This document shows, in pieces, positions 32,538 to 40,822 of a stretch of 41,407 nucleotides of DNA. The position numbers were made by a program, and so were the translations under genes. Source of the DNA: Candidatus Omnitrophota bacterium (GTDB taxonomy: Bacteria; Omnitrophota; Gorgyraeia; Gygaellales; Profunditerraquicolaceae); NCBI GenBank assembly GCA_025453395.1, contig JALOQK010000002.1:305102-346508 (forward strand), given 5' to 3'. Position 1 is the first letter of the stretch. Every line of letters starts with the position of its first letter. The notes under the pieces are model-generated. The model did no database searches, was not told the origin of the DNA, and worked only from the letters and a program-made list of their open reading frames with translations.

Positions 32538-33606
32538 CTTTTAGCTTATTTCTAAGCTTCCTGATAACACCAAGAGCAAAAGGAGGCAATATTTGCTTGG
32601 TAATCCATTTAAACTGATTTCTCCTAAAAGGTTTTCTCGAAAGAATGCTATAGTCTGGCTTATTTTGCAAATAGAATTTATCAGTTTTGTACTTATCCAT
32701 ATTCTGGTTTATAAAATTATAGACCTCAATCAACTTATTATAATCCGCAGTAGCGCTTAAAATAACTTTAGAAGCATCAGCAAACTGCTTTTTGATGGTT
32801 TCGATAATCCGATAGACATTAGAATACCTCTCAAAACAATATGAAATTACAGCTAATTTCAGCAAGCTAATCACTTTTCTTTCATCATCATAAGACGCAT
32901 AATCTCCCCAAGTTCCCGGGTTACGCAAAAATAGCGCTTCTCCGACAGATAGAAATCCTTCTCCAAGCCTGAAAGAAGGATGCCAATATTGCTGATTTAA
33001 TATATCTGCGAGACGAAAATCTAGCTTATAGAGGAACTGATACTGATCTTGAAACAATCCTTGCCCTTCGTAAATTTCAAAGAATTCTACCTCGCTAACC
33101 ACACATAATGTATTTTTGCTAATTGACTGTGCGCCTCCAAGCAGCACAGGCAACTCAGACCCTTGGGCATCTATACTGACTACATCAGGAAGAGGCAAAT
33201 TATTACCCTGGACCAACCTATCTATGGTTGTAGTTTCAACAGTAACGGTCCTGTCAAGAGCCGTATCCTCCGCCCATGTCAACCAATCACCCCAGGGTAT
33301 ATGCTCAAGCTTAGCTTTTTGTGCCGGCCTTAGTAAACTGCTGCTTTGCGGATGTTTATTTATATATAAAGTTTGTTTACCTACCTTATCAAGGACACAG
33401 GTGTTTACAAGTAACCCCTTAATCCCCCTAAGTGAAAGCTCTTGAATATACTTTGCGTCATTGCTTGCTTCACGCGGTTCAAAAATAATCAACTTCACTT
33501 TATCGCGGAAAGGAGAACACAATATCTTTTCAACCGGGCCGCAATCCCCAGAACCACCAACATGCCAGATCACAATATCGTTGAAAGCAACTTTATCTTG
33601 ACGCAT
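32524..33606 (-). CDS. FkbM family methyltransferase
   Basis: The protein has 360 residues from ATG 33606, which has GAGAGGAG upstream; a TTG at 33651 would add 15 residues but has no ribosome binding site. The N-terminal part has VIWHVGGSGDCGPVEKIL and LIIFEPREASNDAKYIQ, the SAM-binding entry. The FkbM-type middle TTTIDRLVQGNNLPLPDVVSIDAQGSELPVLLGG is strong. The C-terminal 130 residues are helical with a basic tail and are an addition to the core. It is likely to O-methylate glycan sugars. Its position near the Wzt/Wzm genes makes a chain-end cap conceivable, but this is speculation. Confidence 0.83.
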   Translation of the reverse strand: MRQDKVAFNDIVIWHVGGSGDCGPVEKILCSPFRDKVKLIIFEPREASNDAKYIQELSLRGIKGLLVNTCVLDKVGKQTLYINKHPQSSSLLRPAQKAKLEHIPWGDWLTWAEDTALDRTVTVETTTIDRLVQGNNLPLPDVVSIDAQGSELPVLLGGAQSISKNTLCVVSEVEFFEIYEGQGLFQDQYQFLYKLDFRLADILNQQYWHPSFRLGEGFLSVGEALFLRNPGTWGDYASYDDERKVISLLKLAVISYCFERYSNVYRIIETIKKQFADASKVILSATADYNKLIEVYNFINQNMDKYKTDKFYLQNKPDYSILSRKPFRRNQFKWITKQILPPFALGVIRKLRNKLKDGKQ

Positions 33607-33679
33607 CTTCTTTTGCTCCTCTCTCAAAGAAGTTAAATACTTTATTGTCAATGCTAGGCTAAATAAAAATGCTATCTAT

Positions 33680-33688
33680 TCTATACCA
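33680..33688 (-). promoter_or_regulatory. weak extended -10 element inside the glycan operon
   Basis: On the minus strand TGGTATAGA lies in the longest internal gap of the right half of the island (33607-33700). No convincing -35 is visible. It might give an internal promoter for the FkbM-gmd segment, but it can arise by chance. Confidence 0.2.
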
Positions 33689-33700
33689 GAAAATATTGCA

Positions 33701-34594
33701 TTACCTGAAAAACATAGAAAAAATTTTCTTTGCATATTTAGGATACGACGCAGGCCTGCTAATAGCCCGAAAAACTACACTAATCCAAAATCCACACTTT
33801 AATAAATGTCTGTTGATATTTAGTCTATCCGCAATTTTCTCAATAAAAATTGGACCATTGCCGCGCCATCTACCTCTGGGTCCTTGGGAATTCTTGAGTA
33901 TCTTAAAATCAGAAAAAGTCTCAACCGGCCTATTACGAATCAATCGCACCTTACCATCTTTCGTCCATAAATTCTCCAACAACTTTCGGTCATGGCGCCA
34001 GAATTCCTGGCATAAAATACTTCCAGCACTCTTACTTTTATCTTCATTAAGAAATACATCGCTTAAGATAATAGTGCCGCCTTTTTCATAAGCCCTCATC
34101 GCAAGGTCATTATCCCAAATTATTGCTATGAAATTCCTATCGATACCTCCCAAATCATTAAAAAATTTTTTAGACATTAAAGGAGCAAGCGGTAAAACAA
34201 TAGAATTGGGGTCATTAACGTCAAAACGATGCGCAAAATGCGATTCATCTTTACCGTTTGTGCTTGACCTGCAAGATAATAGCAATTTCTCATTATGATA
34301 GCTTTTATATGTTTCATAGAGCCTATCCAAAGGCCTGGGCATATTAAACGTACAATCATCAGCAAGAACCATAACTAATTCAGTGTTAATATTCCTAAAG
34401 GCTATTTCTGCGCATTGGGCTGGTTTTACTAGCGAATGGATAAAGCGAAAATTATTTGGCAATTCATAATCCGGTGGATTAGGCCCTACAAAGACTAATT
34501 CAAAGTCTATATCGTTATCGCCTATGCTTTTATATAAAGTCATCCAATTCTTCGGACGGTGAGCCGTAGCAACAATGCCAATTTTAGGCTTCAT
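33701..34594 (-). CDS. putative GT-A-like glycosyltransferase, tandem copy 2
   Basis: The 297-residue protein is of no family I can name. The N-terminus KIGIVATAHRPKNWMTLYKS plus FELVFVGPNPPDYELP looks like a GT2-type entry. LVMVLADDCTF provides an acidic pair D79/D80 where GT2 enzymes bind metal. Later blocks are GGIDRNFIAIIWDNDLAMRA, LSDVFLNEDKSKS and EFWRHDRKLLENLW. By eye it is more than half identical to the next gene upstream (34598-35461), with even the SQGPRGRWRG block kept, so the two arose by tandem duplication. It lies in the operon, three bases after its twin. A glycosyltransferase role is inferred. Confidence 0.7.
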   Translation of the reverse strand: MKPKIGIVATAHRPKNWMTLYKSIGDNDIDFELVFVGPNPPDYELPNNFRFIHSLVKPAQCAEIAFRNINTELVMVLADDCTFNMPRPLDRLYETYKSYHNEKLLLSCRSSTNGKDESHFAHRFDVNDPNSIVLPLAPLMSKKFFNDLGGIDRNFIAIIWDNDLAMRAYEKGGTIILSDVFLNEDKSKSAGSILCQEFWRHDRKLLENLWTKDGKVRLIRNRPVETFSDFKILKNSQGPRGRWRGNGPIFIEKIADRLNINRHLLKCGFWISVVFRAISRPASYPKYAKKIFSMFFR

Positions 34595-34597
34595 AGC

Positions 34598-35461
34598 TTA
34601 TTTCCCTTTAATCGCAAGAAATATCCGCTTTGCATAATTAAAATACATTTTTGGTTTTTTAATGCCTCGAACCAATCTCGGCAGGTTATCTTCTATTTTT
34701 TCAAGAACAACTGGACCTTTCCCGCGCCAGCGACCACGAGGCCCTTGGGATTCAGTAAGTATATTCAGATCATGGAAAGATTCTACTACTGGGTTTGCCC
34801 GGTTAAAATTAACCTTGCCATTTTTAACCCAAAGATCCTCAAGTAATCCTCTATCATGCCTCCAAAATTCCTCACAAAGAGCGCTCCCAGCAGTCCTCTT
34901 GCCCTTGTCTTCATCAAGAAATACATCGCTAAGAATGACACTTCCACCCAACGCATGAACCCTCATCGCAATATCTAAATCCCACATTATTCCAATAAAA
35001 TTCCTGTCAATGCCGCCTACTTTAATCCAAAGCTTCCTAGACATTAACCCGGAAAGCGGCACAATAGGAGAGTTTATATCGTTAGCAAAAAAATGGGAAC
35101 AACTGGATGGCTGCTCTTCTCCGTCCATCATATATCTGCATGATACTATTATTTTATCACTATGATAGCTTTGATATTTTTCATAGAGCACATCTAAAGG
35201 CTTGGGTGTTTTAAATATACAATCATCAGCCATGCACATCACTAAATCCGACATGGTGCTTCTAAAAGCTATCTCCAGACATTGCGTTGGTTTTACTAAA
35301 GATTTTATAAAACGAAAATTTCTTGGCAAGTTGAAGCTAGGCGGATTAGGCCCTACAAAGACCAGCTCAAAATCAATTTGGTTATCACCAATGCTTTTAT
35401 GCAGGTTCATCCAATTCTGCGGCCGATGCGCAGAAGAAATAATGCTTATTTTAGGATTCAT
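34598..35461 (-). CDS. putative GT-A-like glycosyltransferase, tandem copy 1
   Basis: The 287-residue twin of the 33701-34594 product. It has the same order of blocks: KISIISSAHRPQNWMNLHKS, FELVFVGPNPPSFNLP, LVMCMADDCIFKTPKPLD, VGGIDRNFIGIMWDLDIAMR, LSDVFLDEDKGK, EFWRHDRGLLEDLW and SQGPRGRWRGKGP. The acidic pair and the HDR element are conserved in both, which points to a shared catalytic plan. Differences gather around residues 110-140 and at the C-terminus, where acceptor choice could differ. It follows wzt after 25 bases with an AAGGG ribosome binding site. Confidence 0.7.
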   Translation of the reverse strand: MNPKISIISSAHRPQNWMNLHKSIGDNQIDFELVFVGPNPPSFNLPRNFRFIKSLVKPTQCLEIAFRSTMSDLVMCMADDCIFKTPKPLDVLYEKYQSYHSDKIIVSCRYMMDGEEQPSSCSHFFANDINSPIVPLSGLMSRKLWIKVGGIDRNFIGIMWDLDIAMRVHALGGSVILSDVFLDEDKGKRTAGSALCEEFWRHDRGLLEDLWVKNGKVNFNRANPVVESFHDLNILTESQGPRGRWRGKGPVVLEKIEDNLPRLVRGIKKPKMYFNYAKRIFLAIKGK

Positions 35462-35486
35462 GCTAAGCCCTTTTTAAACTATTATC

Positions 35487-36806
35487 CTACGGATTTTTTT
35501 CAGTTAACCATTGAAGTTTAGGACGAACCGCCGGTTCCATGCCCCATTCATAAGGGAACTGTCCTCGCGCGCCACCCGGATCATGCCGGTCACCAATATC
35601 TGCGCTTACCACATTAAATAATCTTACATGAGGGGATTGGCTCGGAGCAAGCGGAGGCGAATAAATCCATAGATTAATACTAAGCTGACCTTCATTTAGA
35701 AAATCACCGGGGATGCAACAAGATGTTTTATATATACCCGCTGTGTATGGGGACTGTTTTCCCCATGGACCATTAATATAATTATCCATCGAAGCCATAA
35801 TATATGTACCTAAAGCTCCCACAAACTGGACAATAATAGCAGCCTGAGTATCCTTAAAAACTTGAAATTCAATTTCCAACTTTATCGGATCCCTTACATC
35901 GAATTGCGAATGAACATGCCCGTCATCTCCCACAATACGTACAGAACGCAGCCTAATAATATCATTGCCTGGCGCCAAGGAACTCTGAGGCCAACTAACC
36001 TGTTGATTCAGATCGTTGGTCTTCAGGTAATTTGCAATCGCGCTGCTACTTTCTCCATCAAAAATCATTGCCCCGTAGCGTAACACAATACACCTTTTAC
36101 AAAGCCTCTGAATGGCATTCATGTTATGACTTACAAAAAGAACAGTTCTGCCTTGATGAGCTACATCATCCATCTTCCCCAGGCATTTTTTCTGAAACTG
36201 CGTATCGCCCACAGCTAATACCTCATCAACTACTAAGATTTCCGGCTCCAGGTGCGCTGCAACCGCAAAAGCCAAGCGCACATACATCCCGGAAGAATAA
36301 CGCTTAACCGGAGTATCTAAATACTGCTCTACTTCGGAAAAAGCAACAATGGCGTCAAATTTACGTTTAATTTCCACCCGACTCATCCCGAGTATCGCGC
36401 CGTTTAAATAAATATTCTCCCTGCCGGAAAGCTCCGGATGAAACCCCGTACCAACTTCCAATAAGCTAGCTACCCTGCCTTTAATCGTTACCTGACCAGC
36501 CGAAGGTTCGGTGATCCGGGAAAGAATTTTTAATAACGTGCTCTTTCCTGCTCCATTGCGGCCAATGATCCCGACTACCTCACCACGATTAATCTCAAAA
36601 TTTATATCTTTAAGCGCCCAAACTTCCTCTAAGCTGTTTCCCTGAATAATAGCCTTACCTTTTGTTAAATCCATGGCTTTATCCAGAAAAACCTTGGCAT
36701 TCTGCATTAACACATCGCGCAAGGCTATATAGCGGCCTCTTTCGACTTGATGGCCGATAACATATTTCTTAGATAAGTTTTCACTCTTAAGGACAATATC
36801 AGACAT
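35487..36806 (-). CDS. wzt: polysaccharide ABC transporter ATP-binding protein with C-terminal Wzt domain
   Basis: The protein has 439 residues. The ABC domain (about 1-250) has the Walker A GRNGAGKST (82-90), the signature YSSGM (170-174), Walker B ILVVDE (190-195) and the H-loop SHNM (H227). The order IGRNGAGKSTLLKILSRIT and GTGFHPELSGRENIYLNG is typical of polysaccharide/teichoic acid export ATPases. The C-terminal 185 residues (IRLRSVRIVGDDGHVHSQFDVRD, LEIEFQVFKDTQAAIIVQF) match the Wzt C-terminal beta-sandwich, which in known systems recognises the modified non-reducing end of the O-chain. It pairs with the permease next to it. Confidence 0.93.
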   Translation of the reverse strand: MSDIVLKSENLSKKYVIGHQVERGRYIALRDVLMQNAKVFLDKAMDLTKGKAIIQGNSLEEVWALKDINFEINRGEVVGIIGRNGAGKSTLLKILSRITEPSAGQVTIKGRVASLLEVGTGFHPELSGRENIYLNGAILGMSRVEIKRKFDAIVAFSEVEQYLDTPVKRYSSGMYVRLAFAVAAHLEPEILVVDEVLAVGDTQFQKKCLGKMDDVAHQGRTVLFVSHNMNAIQRLCKRCIVLRYGAMIFDGESSSAIANYLKTNDLNQQVSWPQSSLAPGNDIIRLRSVRIVGDDGHVHSQFDVRDPIKLEIEFQVFKDTQAAIIVQFVGALGTYIMASMDNYINGPWGKQSPYTAGIYKTSCCIPGDFLNEGQLSINLWIYSPPLAPSQSPHVRLFNVVSADIGDRHDPGGARGQFPYEWGMEPAVRPKLQWLTEKNP

Positions 36807-36828
36807 TTCCCTTGATTTGCTTTTAGTA

Positions 36829-37656
36829 TTAAATTAAATCCGCAAAAGAGTTTTCCATTTTACGAAAACTCCAAATACCCAACCAAAGAAAAAACATAAT
36901 CACGCCGATGCTTAAAACAAAACCCGGCCAATAAATTTGGCTTTTCCCTCCTAATATGCTCCACCGAAAACCATCAATGACCCCAACCATAGGATTAAGA
37001 CTATAAAGAAGCCGCCATTTTTCCGGAATTATACTACTACTAAATCCAACCGGAGAAATATAAAGTCCGAATTGCACAACAAAAGGAATTATATAGCGAA
37101 AATCCCTGTATTTTACATTAAGCGCTGTAATCCAGAGGCCGGGACCTAGACTGGCAAAAAGAGCCAAAATAATAAATATAGGCAGCAAAGCCAAATTCCA
37201 GCCCGGCAAAAACCTATAGTAAGCCATCATCCCTAAAAGAATAATAAAGCTTATAAGAAAATCGATAAACGTAGCCACCACCGTGGATACAGGAATAATC
37301 ATCCTGGGGAAATATACTTTACTAATCAGTTTTTCATTGCCAATAAGACTATTAGAAGCTTCGCTTAAAGACACAGAAAACAGTGACCAGGGAAGCATTG
37401 CCGCAAAAACAAGTAGCGCATAAGGCGCATTTCCATCGCTGGGTAATTTTGCCAGATGCCCAAATATTACCACTAACACTAACATGGTTAAAAATGGCCT
37501 CAAGACCGCCCAAAGCACTCCGATAATCGTTTGTTTATAGCGCACTGAAACATCTCGCCAAGCTAAAATTATAAAAAGTTCGCGATACCGCCACAGGTCA
37601 TTCCAGTAGTTTATCGCGGCTCTGCCGGGCTCAAGAATTATAATTTCTTCATTCAT
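36829..37656 (-). CDS. wzm: polysaccharide ABC transporter permease (Wzm-like)
   Basis: The 275-residue ABC-2 type permease has six hydrophobic helices. The N-terminal amphipathic segment LWRYRELFIILAWRDVSVRYKQTIIGVLWAVLRPF is the family hallmark. FAAMLPWSLFSVSLSEASNSLIGNEKLISKVYFPRMIIP and DFRYIIPFVVQFGLYISPVGFS follow. With the ATPase it would export lipid-linked glycan through the inner membrane. The start overlaps hddC by eight bases. TagG and KpsM relatives share this fold, but the Wzt-type partner favours an O-antigen-type system. Confidence 0.92.
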   Translation of the reverse strand: MNEEIIILEPGRAAINYWNDLWRYRELFIILAWRDVSVRYKQTIIGVLWAVLRPFLTMLVLVVIFGHLAKLPSDGNAPYALLVFAAMLPWSLFSVSLSEASNSLIGNEKLISKVYFPRMIIPVSTVVATFIDFLISFIILLGMMAYYRFLPGWNLALLPIFIILALFASLGPGLWITALNVKYRDFRYIIPFVVQFGLYISPVGFSSSIIPEKWRLLYSLNPMVGVIDGFRWSILGGKSQIYWPGFVLSIGVIMFFLWLGIWSFRKMENSFADLI

Positions 37657-38350
37657 GTTTTAGAAAGTTTGAGGCTTTCATCAGATTCTGCGGGGTTCCG
37701 ATATCAACAAAATCTTTTTTACAGTAATAACCATAACAATTTTTACCTGCTAATGCAGGAAACAGGTCATACTCTAAAGAGAAAATCTTATTCTCACCCA
37801 TAAATTGAAAAATTTCCTTCCCCATAAGATATATCCCTACACTACAAAAACTGCCCTTCAAAGGTTTTACTTTTTCATTAAACTTCACAATTCTTTCCCT
37901 ATGATCCAAAATTACTACTCCGGAATTTTGATCATCCTTTGGCCTAGACAAAACAATAGAAAGCAATGCTTTCTTCTTAAGATGGAATTTATAGAAATCA
38001 GAAAAGTTAACTCTGCAAAATGAATCTCCATTTAAAACCAAAAAAGAGCTGGATAGTATCAATGATTGCGCATTTTTTATCGCTCCGCCTGTACCTAATG
38101 GCTTTTTTTCCTGCGAAAGCACTATTTCTAACGATTTCGGAATTCGCTTATAATGCTTTCTAATAGCATCGCCCATATATCCTGAACAGAGAATGAACCG
38201 TTTTAAGCCAAAACCAGCTAAATATTGGATAAGGATATCAAGAAATGGCTTGTTATTAACCTGGGCCATAGGCTTCGGACGGTCACTTACCGCCGGCCTC
38301 AACCTCCTGCCTAAGCCGCCGCATAAAATCACCACATCTATATTTTTCAT
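37649..38350 (-). CDS. hddC: D-glycero-D-manno-heptose 1-phosphate guanylyltransferase
   Basis: This is a 233-residue nucleotidyltransferase. The N-terminus VVILCGGLGRRLRPAVSDRPKPMAQVNNKPFLD has the phosphate loop and K26. LNGDSF holds the metal-binding Asp, and DIGTPQNLMKA ends the fold as in HddC and related enzymes. It would couple GTP with D-glycero-alpha-D-manno-heptose-1-phosphate to give GDP-heptose. The gene lies six bases after the hddA kinase gene, the same pairing as in S-layer and capsule heptose clusters. A mannose- or glucose-1-phosphate transferase is possible but less likely beside hddA. Confidence 0.85.
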   Translation of the reverse strand: MKNIDVVILCGGLGRRLRPAVSDRPKPMAQVNNKPFLDILIQYLAGFGLKRFILCSGYMGDAIRKHYKRIPKSLEIVLSQEKKPLGTGGAIKNAQSLILSSSFLVLNGDSFCRVNFSDFYKFHLKKKALLSIVLSRPKDDQNSGVVILDHRERIVKFNEKVKPLKGSFCSVGIYLMGKEIFQFMGENKIFSLEYDLFPALAGKNCYGYYCKKDFVDIGTPQNLMKASNFLKHE

Positions 38351-38356
38351 GTATCT

Positions 38357-39355
38357 CTAATAAAAATCCTGGGTTGAATACATAATCACTTGACTTCCCA
38401 GTTTTTCAAAAGAAAAAGGCACATAAAGAATTTTGCTTAACCTTTCCTTTATCTTAAGCTGGACCTGCGGCTGGGCGAATACCAGGATAAACCCACCGCC
38501 TCCGGCGCCCAACAGCTTTCCACCAAGCGCACCGGCGCTAAGAGCCGTTTCATAAATAGCATCGATTTCGCTAGTAGAAATCATCCTGGTAAGGCTGCGC
38601 TTGATTTGCCAGGATTCATGCAGTAATTTGCCAAAATCTTGGATATCGCAGGAACCGCTATTCAGGATACCTACTGCCTTATCCACCATCCCCTGCATTC
38701 CTTGCAACTGATTCTTTAATGCGGGCGTCTTCTTAATCTGCTCTTGCGCAATATCCGAAGCATTGCGGGAGAACCCGGTAAAAAATAACATCAGGTGACT
38801 CTGCAATAACTCAATTTTTTCTTTAGGGATAGTTATAGGATTAACATAAAATTCATTTTCACCGCCAAACTCAATTTTATTTAAACCTCCAAAAGCAACG
38901 GCAACCTGATCTTGGGCGCCAACGTTTTCCTTAATCAAATTGTGCTCCACATTAATTGCGTCACGCGCTAATTGCCGCTTAGTAATCATCTTGCCCTTAA
39001 GCGCGTTTAAGGCATGTAAAAATCCTACGGTAAAAGCTGAACTTGAGCCAACTCCGGATCTTGCCGGAATGTCGCTAGTATGCACCATCTCGATCCCATG
39101 ATCAATATTCATGAATTTTAAGCATTCCCGCACAGATGGATGTTGGATCTCAGGGATATCTTGCGTTTCCTCGCGCTCCACGTAACGAATACGATACTTA
39201 TGATTAAAGAAAGGAGGCAGATACCGGCAATTAATATAACAATATTTATTAATCGTGGTGCTTAAGACAGCCCCACCATTTTCCTTATACCATAGAGGAT
39301 AATCTGTGCCTCCTCCAAAGAAAGAAATCCTTAAAGGAGTACGCGTAATAATCAT
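38357..39355 (-). CDS. hddA: D-glycero-D-manno-heptose 7-phosphate kinase (GHMP family)
   Basis: The 332-residue GHMP kinase has ITRTPLRISFFGGGTDYPLWYKENGG at the N-terminus, the phosphate loop SGVGSSSAF at 100-108 and the C-terminal KLLGAGGGGFILVF. GGGTDYP is typical of the HddA/FKP-like branch. It phosphorylates D-glycero-D-manno-heptose-7-phosphate at C1 for GDP-heptose synthesis. The start overlaps the SDR gene by four bases. The isomerase gmhA and phosphatase gmhB are not in the window; they may lie to the right or elsewhere. Confidence 0.87.
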   Translation of the reverse strand: MIITRTPLRISFFGGGTDYPLWYKENGGAVLSTTINKYCYINCRYLPPFFNHKYRIRYVEREETQDIPEIQHPSVRECLKFMNIDHGIEMVHTSDIPARSGVGSSSAFTVGFLHALNALKGKMITKRQLARDAINVEHNLIKENVGAQDQVAVAFGGLNKIEFGGENEFYVNPITIPKEKIELLQSHLMLFFTGFSRNASDIAQEQIKKTPALKNQLQGMQGMVDKAVGILNSGSCDIQDFGKLLHESWQIKRSLTRMISTSEIDAIYETALSAGALGGKLLGAGGGGFILVFAQPQVQLKIKERLSKILYVPFSFEKLGSQVIMYSTQDFY

Positions 39356-40311
39356 GTGTTAACCTTCTTATACCAGGAAATTGTTTTAGCTATGCCATTA
39401 TAAATATCGGTTTTAGGAATAAACCCCAGAGAATCTTGGGCTTTTTTAATATCAATTAAACGCACAGGAATCATTGAAGGTTTGGTTGAATCATAGGTTA
39501 TTCGGGCATTCTGATATCCTTCAATCTCAAGGGCCATGCGTAGAATTTCTTTTAAATTATAAGCTTTGCCTTGCGCGATATTCACCGCGTCAAAAGTAGA
39601 GATTTTTTCCGCAGCCAGAATCAAGCCGTCTATAAAATCATCAATATAAATCAGGTCCCTGATGTCTTGTCCTGTGCCCCAAATTTTAATCGGGTCATGC
39701 CGTTCGATTACTTTCCTTAATGTAGCTGCCATCATATGAGAAGTAGCAAAATCAAAATCATCATATGGCCCATAGATATTAGACGGCCGCACCACTACGC
39801 AAGGCATAGGATTTTTAAGTTTCTGCGAATACAAACGGCAAAGGATTTCGATAAACCTCTTCATCCATCCCACGCCGAAATAAATATCATACGGATCGGC
39901 ATCAAACATTTCTTTCTCGGTTACCGGATTATCGCCGCTGGGAGGATACGCAGCATTACTGCTTAAGAAAATAAACTTTTTTACCTGCGCGAAATAAGCA
40001 GCTTCCAGTACCTGAGAGTTCATGATAATGTTAGGGGTTACGTGCACCAATGGGGTTGAAGCAATGACTGCAGCCCCAGAGGTGTTTGCGGCGCACATAA
40101 AGACGTACTCCATGTCCGCAACAACTTTCCGGCAATCTTCCATATGCATTAAATCGCATCTGATATACTCAATCCGATCATCAGAAACGACAGGATCTTT
40201 TCTGTGGATAGTTGCCCTTATCTTGGCACCTAAAGAGATCATCCTTTTGATCAGATTTGCCCCTACAAAACCTGCGCCACCGGTTATTAAAACTTTCTTA
40301 TTGTAAAACAT
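39352..40311 (-). CDS. SDR-family sugar nucleotide epimerase/reductase, GDP-fucose synthase-like
   Basis: The 319-residue extended SDR has the NAD(P) motif LITGGAGFVGANLI (G11, G12, G14, G17). FLSSNAAYPPSGDNP gives the Ser segment, VVVRPSNIYGPYDDFDFATSHMM the substrate region, and WGTGQDIRDLIYIDDFIDG a late block. The catalytic YxxxK is not seen in the usual place: the segment reads YFGVGWMKR, with K151 but V147 where Tyr is expected, although Tyr141 and Tyr144 are close. The context with hddA/hddC and gmd suggests a 3,5-epimerase/4-reductase or another step on a GDP-4-keto-6-deoxy sugar. It overlaps the RmlC-like gene by 14 bases. Confidence 0.8.
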   Translation of the reverse strand: MFYNKKVLITGGAGFVGANLIKRMISLGAKIRATIHRKDPVVSDDRIEYIRCDLMHMEDCRKVVADMEYVFMCAANTSGAAVIASTPLVHVTPNIIMNSQVLEAAYFAQVKKFIFLSSNAAYPPSGDNPVTEKEMFDADPYDIYFGVGWMKRFIEILCRLYSQKLKNPMPCVVVRPSNIYGPYDDFDFATSHMMAATLRKVIERHDPIKIWGTGQDIRDLIYIDDFIDGLILAAEKISTFDAVNIAQGKAYNLKEILRMALEIEGYQNARITYDSTKPSMIPVRLIDIKKAQDSLGFIPKTDIYNGIAKTISWYKKVNT

Positions 40312-40819
40312 CGCCCTCTCCCGAATCTCTTTTAGATAAAATTGGTTTTTCTACCGGCCACGGGATATTCAACCTGGGATCATTCCAGCTGATGGTAAAC
40401 TGACTGGCGCGATCATAATTAGTAGACTGTTTATAATGAAAAATCGCCTGCTCGGATAAGACAAGATGCCCATTGCCAAATTTCGGAGGCACTAGTACCT
40501 GCAAGCGATTATCCTCCGACAAAACAAATGCGTCCCACTGTCCGTATTGAGCAGACGCCTTATCCCAATTTACCACCGCCAGATAGAACTTTCCCGAAAG
40601 ACAAGAAATCAGTTTCCAAGTTTTATTATCTCCGTGTATGCCTCTTAAAACATGCTTTGATGAAACCGAAATATCATCTTGAATAAAATCAATATCAATT
40701 CCGGATTTCCGGTAAAGTTGATCATTATAGATTTCAATATATCTTCCCCTGAAATCCTCAAATATGGTTGGGGGAGTCACTAACAAAACACCATCCATCT
40801 TGGTTTTCTCAACCTTCAT
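40298..40819 (-). CDS. RmlC-like cupin, NDP-4-keto-sugar 3,5-epimerase family
   Basis: The 173-residue protein of the dTDP-4-dehydrorhamnose epimerase superfamily has FEDFRGRYIEIYN, FIQDDISVSSKHVLRGIHGD (H62 as catalytic base), KLISCLSGKFYLAVVNWD and GNGHLVLSEQAIFHYKQSTNY. The family usually has HGF where this protein has NGHL. Since no rmlA, rmlB or rmlD is nearby but GDP-sugar genes are, it may epimerise a GDP-4-keto-6-deoxy-hexose or -heptose rather than dTDP-rhamnose precursors. An AAGGAG ribosome binding site precedes ATG 40819. It lies three bases after the partial SDR. Confidence 0.82.
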   Translation of the reverse strand: MKVEKTKMDGVLLVTPPTIFEDFRGRYIEIYNDQLYRKSGIDIDFIQDDISVSSKHVLRGIHGDNKTWKLISCLSGKFYLAVVNWDKASAQYGQWDAFVLSEDNRLQVLVPPKFGNGHLVLSEQAIFHYKQSTNYDRASQFTISWNDPRLNIPWPVEKPILSKRDSGEGDVLQ

Positions 40820-40822
40820 CGT

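Noticed and set aside
33607-33651. Longer start TTG 33651 for the FkbM gene
   Set aside because: No ribosome binding site precedes it, whereas GAGAGGAG precedes ATG 33606.
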